Assembly: GCA_038244055.1 (NCBI GenBank)
Contig: JBBRTW010000228.1
Location: forward strand, 1-10,991
Length of the DNA stretch: 10,991 bases
Direction of reading: 5' to 3'
Source: DASPKW01 sp038244055
Lineage (GTDB): Bacteria > Planctomycetota > Phycisphaerae > Tepidisphaerales > Tepidisphaeraceae
Shown here: positions 6,372-10,991 of the stretch, piece after piece
How the letters are laid out: every line of letters starts with the position of its first letter
Numbering within the stretch: the stretch's first letter is position 1
Notes under the pieces: model-generated
What the model saw: the letters and a program-made list of their open reading frames with translations, nothing else
What the model was told of the DNA's origin: nothing
Database searches by the model: none
Made by a program: the position numbers and the translations under genes

Positions 6372-9300
6372 ATGAGCCAAGTCGTCATTGATAACCCCAT
6401 CATCAACTCCCCATTCGAGGAGCCGGCCCGCCATTTCAAGTTTGATGAGGGCGGAATCACCAATGAGATGGCCGAAGAGCGGCGGATCAGCCACTACTTC
6501 GTGCCCATCGCCCAGCCCCGCAAGAAGAACCAGCAACAGACCTTCTCGGATTGGACCGCCGACCGGATCGAGCCCAACAAAACTGTCAACTTCATCCGCC
6601 AGCGGGTCCGAATCTGGCGCGAAGGCGGATATCCGAACGTCACGCGCGCCAGCGCCCGCTTGCTGGAGCACTGGAAAAGCCCCGACCGCCATCGCCGGCT
6701 CTTCTTCTGCCAGATCGAGGCGATGGAGACGATCATCTACATCGCGGAAGTGGCCGGCAAATACGGCGATGCGGTGATCGAGAACGATCTCCGCGCCGCC
6801 AACGAACTGGCCAACCCCGGCCTCTACCGCGTTGCCTGCAAGATGGCCACGGGCTCGGGCAAGACCGCGGTCATGTCGATGGTCATCGCCTGGCAGACCC
6901 TCAACAAGCTCGCCAGTCCGCAGGACAACCGATTCACCGATTGCTTCCTGATCGTCGCGCCCGGCATCACCATCCGCGACCGGCTGCGCGTCCTGCTCCC
7001 GGCGGATCCCGAGAACTACTATCAGCGCCTGGAGATCGTCCCGTCCGATCTGCTTCCGGAAATGGGCAAGGTACGACTGGTCATCACCAACTATCACGCC
7101 TTCAAGCGCCGGGAGAAGGTCAGCACCGGAAAACTGACCAAGGGCATTCTCGGTGTCGAAAACGGGGGCCAATCGCCTTTCACTGAGTCCGAGGGCGAGA
7201 TGGTCCGCCGTGTTTGCCGGGGCTTGGGCACCAGCAAAGAGATTCTCGTCCTCAACGATGAGGCCCACCACTGCTACCGCCGCCGCGTTGGCGGGGATGC
7301 GCCGGCCGAGGAAGTCCTCAGTGGAGAGGATCGCCGCGAGGCCCAGAAGCGCGATGAAGAAGCCCGCGTCTGGATCAGCGGGCTGGAGGCCGTCACCCGC
7401 AAGATCGGCGTCAAGACCATCTACGATGTCTCCGCCACCCCGTTTTTTCTCCGCGGCTCGGGCTATTCCGAAGGCACGCTCTTTCCGTGGGTGGTCTCCG
7501 ATTTCTCCCTGATCGATGCCATCGAATGCGGCATCGTCAAGGTGCCGCGCGTGCCGGTTTCCGATAACTCCATGCAGGGGGACCTGCCAACCTACCGCGA
7601 TTTGTGGCTCAGCGTGCGCGATCACCTGCCGAAAAAGCAGCGCGGCGACGAAGCCTATTCGGGCGAGCCCAAGCCCCCAGCCGCCCTCGAAGGGGCGCTC
7701 AAGAGCCTCTACGACAACTACGCTGAATACCACCGCCGCTGGCAGGAGAGCACTGACGCCCGCGCCAACGGCCAGACGCCCCCGGTCTTCATCGTCGTAT
7801 GCAACAACACCAGCGTTTCCAAGATGGTGTACGACTATGTCGCCGGGTGGGAAAAAACGCTCGCCAACGGTAGTACCCGTGCAGTGCCCGGCAAGCTCGC
7901 GCTGTTCAGTAACGTCGAGGGCAGTCGCTTCCTCCACCGGCCCAACACCATCCTGGTGGATTCCCAGCAGCTCGAATCCGGCGAGGCGATGAGCGCTGAT
8001 TTCAAGAAGATCGCCGCCCGCGAGATCGAGGAATTCAAGGCCGATTACCGCCAGCGCTTCCCCGGCCGCGACACCGACAGCCTCACCGATGAGGACCTCT
8101 TGCGCGAGGTGATGAACACCGTCGGCAAGGCCGGCAAGCTGGGCGAGAACGTCAAGTGCGTGGTCAGCGTCTCCATGCTCACCGAGGGTTGGGATGCCAA
8201 CACCGTCACCCATATCCTGGGCGTGCGCGCCTTCGGCACCCAGCTTTTGTGCGAGCAGGTGGTCGGCCGGGGCCTGCGGCGGATGAGCTATTCACCCCAG
8301 AAGCGCAAGATCGACACGCCCCGCGGTCCGGTCGAGATTGATGCCTTCGCCGTCGAGTATGCCGAGGTCTATGGCGTTCCCTTCTCCTTCATCCAGAGCA
8401 GCGGCGCGGCCGACGATGGCGACCCCGGCCCGCTCCCCACCCGGGTCCGCGCCCTCGAAGAGCGCATCGCCTGCGAGATCACTTTCCCCCGACTCGATGG
8501 ATACCGTTATGATCTGCCCGCCGAGCGCCTGCCGGTCGATTTCCCGTGGGAGCCGGGAGACAAGCTGGCTCTTTCAACGGCGGATGTCCCCACGAAAGTC
8601 CGTATCGATCCGATCGTCGGCGAGTCCGCCACGCATACGCTCGATACCCTCAAAGCCGCCCGCGCCCAGCAAGTCGCGTTCGTGATCGCCCGGAGGGCGC
8701 TGGAGCAGTATTTCGCGGATGATGAGAAAAACCCTCGCATGTGGCTCTTCCCGGACCTGCTCACCAACGCCCGCCGTTGGCTGGCCGAATGCGTTACCCT
8801 CAAGGATGGTGCTTTCGAGGGGCTGCTCCTTCTGACCGAGAAAAGCCACGATGCAGCCGACCGAATTTACAAGGCGATCGTCCGCGCCGATCGCGAGCAA
8901 TCCGGAGAGAAGCGCCTCCTGCCCATCCCCCGTCCGTATGATACCATCGGCTCCACCCGCTTCGTCTCCTTCGACACCGTCCGCCCCACCTGGAAGACCG
9001 ACCCCGTCAAATGCCACATCTCCCACGTCGTCTGTGACACTGAGTCGTGGGAGCAGAAGATGGCCCAGGCCCTGGAGGAAATGCAAGAGGTAATTTGTTA
9101 TGTCAAGAACCAGAATTTGCAGTTCTTCATCCCGTATACGCTCAACGGCCAGCAGAAGAACTACCTTCCCGATTTCCTCGTGCGCCTCGATGATGGGCAT
9201 GGGAAGGACGACCCGCTGAACCTGATCGTGGAAGTCACCGGCGAGAACGACAGGGAGAAGGAGGCGAAAGTTTCCACGGCTCGGGAGCTGTGGGTGCCGG

Positions 9301-9431
9301 CCGTCAACAACGCCGGGGCGTGGGGGCGCTGGGAATTCATCGAAATTAGCGATCCGTGGGATGCGCAGAGAACAATCCGGGCGAAGTTGCGGCGACCAGC
9401 CACTTCAAAGCCTGGCAGCCAAATTCGATAG
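6372..9431 (+). CDS. type III Res-like restriction helicase-nuclease
   Basis: This is a 1019-residue superfamily 2 helicase fused to a nuclease-like domain, a Res-type subunit that would translocate on and cut DNA. Seen in order: FFCQ at 111-114, a Q-motif-like site; Walker A MATGSGKTAVM at 158-168; Walker B LNDEAHH at 294-300; motif III SATPFF at 354-359; motif V LTEGWDANTVTHIL at 603-616; and motif VI QVVGRGLRR at 629-637. The C-terminal part has YLPDF (931-935) and IVEVTG (952-957), followed by WVPAVN and GRWEFIEI, the layout of the PD-(D/E)XK domain at the end of type III Res proteins, but Thr956 stands where Lys is usual. AAGGGG lies six bases before the ATG at 6372, supporting this start. 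The next gene begins 11 bases downstream. It resembles the group I know as BPTD_3080-type restriction endonucleases (from memory). No methyltransferase (Mod) gene adjoins it, which is unusual for a classical type III system. Confidence 0.93.
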   Translation: MSQVVIDNPIINSPFEEPARHFKFDEGGITNEMAEERRISHYFVPIAQPRKKNQQQTFSDWTADRIEPNKTVNFIRQRVRIWREGGYPNVTRASARLLEHWKSPDRHRRLFFCQIEAMETIIYIAEVAGKYGDAVIENDLRAANELANPGLYRVACKMATGSGKTAVMSMVIAWQTLNKLASPQDNRFTDCFLIVAPGITIRDRLRVLLPADPENYYQRLEIVPSDLLPEMGKVRLVITNYHAFKRREKVSTGKLTKGILGVENGGQSPFTESEGEMVRRVCRGLGTSKEILVLNDEAHHCYRRRVGGDAPAEEVLSGEDRREAQKRDEEARVWISGLEAVTRKIGVKTIYDVSATPFFLRGSGYSEGTLFPWVVSDFSLIDAIECGIVKVPRVPVSDNSMQGDLPTYRDLWLSVRDHLPKKQRGDEAYSGEPKPPAALEGALKSLYDNYAEYHRRWQESTDARANGQTPPVFIVVCNNTSVSKMVYDYVAGWEKTLANGSTRAVPGKLALFSNVEGSRFLHRPNTILVDSQQLESGEAMSADFKKIAAREIEEFKADYRQRFPGRDTDSLTDEDLLREVMNTVGKAGKLGENVKCVVSVSMLTEGWDANTVTHILGVRAFGTQLLCEQVVGRGLRRMSYSPQKRKIDTPRGPVEIDAFAVEYAEVYGVPFSFIQSSGAADDGDPGPLPTRVRALEERIACEITFPRLDGYRYDLPAERLPVDFPWEPGDKLALSTADVPTKVRIDPIVGESATHTLDTLKAARAQQVAFVIARRALEQYFADDEKNPRMWLFPDLLTNARRWLAECVTLKDGAFEGLLLLTEKSHDAADRIYKAIVRADREQSGEKRLLPIPRPYDTIGSTRFVSFDTVRPTWKTDPVKCHISHVVCDTESWEQKMAQALEEMQEVICYVKNQNLQFFIPYTLNGQQKNYLPDFLVRLDDGHGKDDPLNLIVEVTGENDREKEAKVSTARELWVPAVNNAGAWGRWEFIEISDPWDAQRTIRAKLRRPATSKPGSQIR

Positions 9432-9442
9432 AGAGTCGAACC

Positions 9443-10991
9443 ATGAAGCTCGAAGGACCCGTCTACCAATCTCTCGTGCAGGGCGCCAAAGTCGCTGGGC
9501 AGCCGTATGGTGTCGATCAGCACGATGTGATCGAATCGACCGTAGAGGAACTCCTGAAGGAGTCGACCTCCGCAGCGCGGCCTGGGATGCTGCTCGGGCG
9601 CGTCCAGAGTGGCAAAACCAAGACATTTCTGGGCGTAATGGCCTTGGCGATGGATAACGGTTTTGACCTTTTCATCGTCATGACCAAGGGCACGAAAGCG
9701 CTGAGCGAACAAACTTATGAGCGGCTCAAACAGTCGTTTGCCCCATCCATCGAAGAAGACCTTCTCCGGGTTTTCGACATCATGGAGTTTCCGTCGAAGC
9801 TGACCAAAGACGAGCAGAAGCGCCCGGTCGTGATCGTCGCCAAAAAGCAGACCAAGAACCTGTCGCGACTCATGGCTCTGTTGTTTGAAACCTATCCCGC
9901 GCTCGGCCAGCGCCGCACGCTGATTGTGGATGATGAGGCGGACTTCGCCTCGATTGGGTTCTCCGGCAAAGACGAAGACGGATTTGCTGACATGCAAAAG
10001 ATCATGTCCCAGATTGATGCCTTGCGGGCCAAGCTCTCCCATTCAAGCTTCTTGCAGGTCACTGCCACTCCTTACTCGCTCTATCTTCAGCCACGCGATG
10101 CGAAGAACAAGGAAGGTGAGCTTTATCGCCCGATCCGTCCCGCTTTTACCAAGCTGGTGCCGATCCACCAGGCATACGTCGGTGGCGAATATTACTTCGG
10201 GCACAACCAGGACCCCGCCCACATCGGCTCCTACGTCTATGTGCCCATCGACCTGATGGAGCTGGAAATTCTCGACGAGCCCGATGCCCGGAAATTCAAG
10301 CTCAAAGACGCATTGACGAGTCCGCGAATTGCCGGACTTCGGCGCGGGCTCATTACATTTGTCGTTGGCGCCGTCATTCGGCGTTTACAGGCGAAGAAGG
10401 AGGGCAAACCTCCGGGGCGGTACAGTTTCCTCATCCATACGAAAGCGGGCCGGGCGGCCCACCAGTGGCAGGTGCAAGTGATCGAGGCGCTGGTCGAGCA
10501 AATGATCGAGGCGGCCGAAGCAGAGTCACCGGATTTCAGCAAGTTGGTTGCCGACGCTTATGCCGACCTGTCACCATCCGTTAGTGCCGCCGGGATGTGG
10601 CTCCCTCCGCTGGCCGAGGTCCGGCCGGCGGTTACCTCGCACGTCGAGAAGCTCCAGATCGAAAAGGTGAACAGCGACAACGACGTTAAATCCCTTCTTG
10701 ACATGAACGGGCAGTTGGAGTTGCGTAACGCGCTGAATGTTTTCATCGGTGGCGGCATCCTCGATCGCGGGTTAACGATCGGCAATATGATCGGGTTTTA
10801 CTACGGTCGCCGCGCCAACCGGTTCCAGCAGGACACCGTGCTCCAGCATCACCGAATGTACGGTGCCCGCCCCAAAGCCGATATGGCAGTCACCCGCTTC
10901 TATACAACCCCCGTCCTCCATCTGATGCTGCGGACGATTCATGAATTCGATGCCGCGCTGCGCGCATCGATCGAAGCCGGCGACGGAGAGC
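9443..10991 (+). CDS. Z1-domain helicase-like ATPase, partial (cut by right edge)
   Basis: The frame stays open from the ATG at 9443 to the window edge, giving 516 residues. It carries the signature of the Z1 domain, a superfamily 2 helicase-like ATPase found in restriction and anti-phage operons, often with MutL/MORC-type ATPases, PD-(D/E)XK nucleases and methyltransferases (Iyer and Aravind described such operons). Seen: Walker A GRVQSGKTK at 52-60; Walker B IVDDEADF at 161-168; motif III VTATPY at 206-211; the motif V region IGGGILDRGLTI at 435-446; and the motif VI region LQHHRMYGARP at 467-477. The last is divergent from the more usual Gly-Arg-x-x-Gly-Tyr-Arg form. Z1 proteins are usually clearly longer than this, so several hundred residues probably lie to the right. 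The start is 11 bases after the Res stop, with only a weak GAGAG upstream, suggesting translational coupling. Its partners are likely further right. Confidence 0.92.
   Translation, partial: MKLEGPVYQSLVQGAKVAGQPYGVDQHDVIESTVEELLKESTSAARPGMLLGRVQSGKTKTFLGVMALAMDNGFDLFIVMTKGTKALSEQTYERLKQSFAPSIEEDLLRVFDIMEFPSKLTKDEQKRPVVIVAKKQTKNLSRLMALLFETYPALGQRRTLIVDDEADFASIGFSGKDEDGFADMQKIMSQIDALRAKLSHSSFLQVTATPYSLYLQPRDAKNKEGELYRPIRPAFTKLVPIHQAYVGGEYYFGHNQDPAHIGSYVYVPIDLMELEILDEPDARKFKLKDALTSPRIAGLRRGLITFVVGAVIRRLQAKKEGKPPGRYSFLIHTKAGRAAHQWQVQVIEALVEQMIEAAEAESPDFSKLVADAYADLSPSVSAAGMWLPPLAEVRPAVTSHVEKLQIEKVNSDNDVKSLLDMNGQLELRNALNVFIGGGILDRGLTIGNMIGFYYGRRANRFQQDTVLQHHRMYGARPKADMAVTRFYTTPVLHLMLRTIHEFDAALRASIEAGDGE

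Noticed and set aside
6339..8213. Open frame of 624 codons on the minus strand opposite the Res gene
   Set aside because: It is the antisense shadow of a GC-rich gene with clear helicase motifs on the plus strand; its translation shows no domain and no ribosome binding site.
1..10991. Integrase, transposase, CRISPR array or methyltransferase
   Set aside because: I looked for tyrosine or serine recombinase motifs, transposase motifs, regularly spaced repeats and the methyltransferase motifs (DPPY or PCQ type) in the main frames and found none.

Overview
The window is GC-rich and densely coded, and it splits into two divergent blocks. Roughly the left 6 kb carries genes on the minus strand that look like the core of an integrated mobile element. 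The right 4.6 kb carries two plus-strand genes that look like a restriction or defence cassette. No rRNA, tRNA, CRISPR array, insertion sequence or integrase could be supported. The small Xre-type protein cut by the left edge (Ser-Arg-Tyr-Arg-Ile helix-turn-helix) and the 152-residue protein with an 'ANGWDVP' motif resemble families I associate with Planctomycetota elements. I therefore lean towards a planctomycete or related PVC bacterium, but this is an inference from protein style and not from a marker gene.

Minus-strand block, in transcription order: a 653-residue protein I do not recognise (5964-4003); a 229-base gap with four inverted or direct repeat arms built on CTGACAAAC, plus further hairpins; a 70-residue AlpA/excisionase-like DNA-binding protein (3773-3561); a strong hairpin touching the ribosome binding site of the next gene; an 817-residue CHC2 zinc finger, TOPRIM and DUF3987 primase/helicase-like protein (3490-1037); a 134-residue protein with a TubC-type N-terminal docking-like domain (1040-636) that overlaps the primase stop by four bases; a 152-residue basic protein (631-173) four bases further on; and the start of an Xre-type repressor-like gene (128 to beyond base 1). 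This is the usual toolkit of a phage-satellite or integrative element: excisionase, replication primase, small accessory proteins and a regulator. An integrase would be expected to the left of the window.

Plus-strand block: after a 407-base divergent intergenic region with a plausible promoter at 6294-6322 lies a 1019-residue type III Res-like protein, a superfamily 2 helicase with a C-terminal PD-(D/E)XK-like nuclease (6372-9431). Eleven bases later comes a Z1-domain helicase-like ATPase (9443 to beyond the right edge). The two are almost certainly cotranscribed. Both belong to families found in restriction and anti-phage operons, yet no methyltransferase is visible in the window. The pairing of a Res-type nuclease-helicase with a Z1 ATPase next to an element's replication genes is the most interesting signal here. 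The natural reading is a defence cargo carried by, or inserted beside, the element. The missing partner genes would lie to the right of the window.
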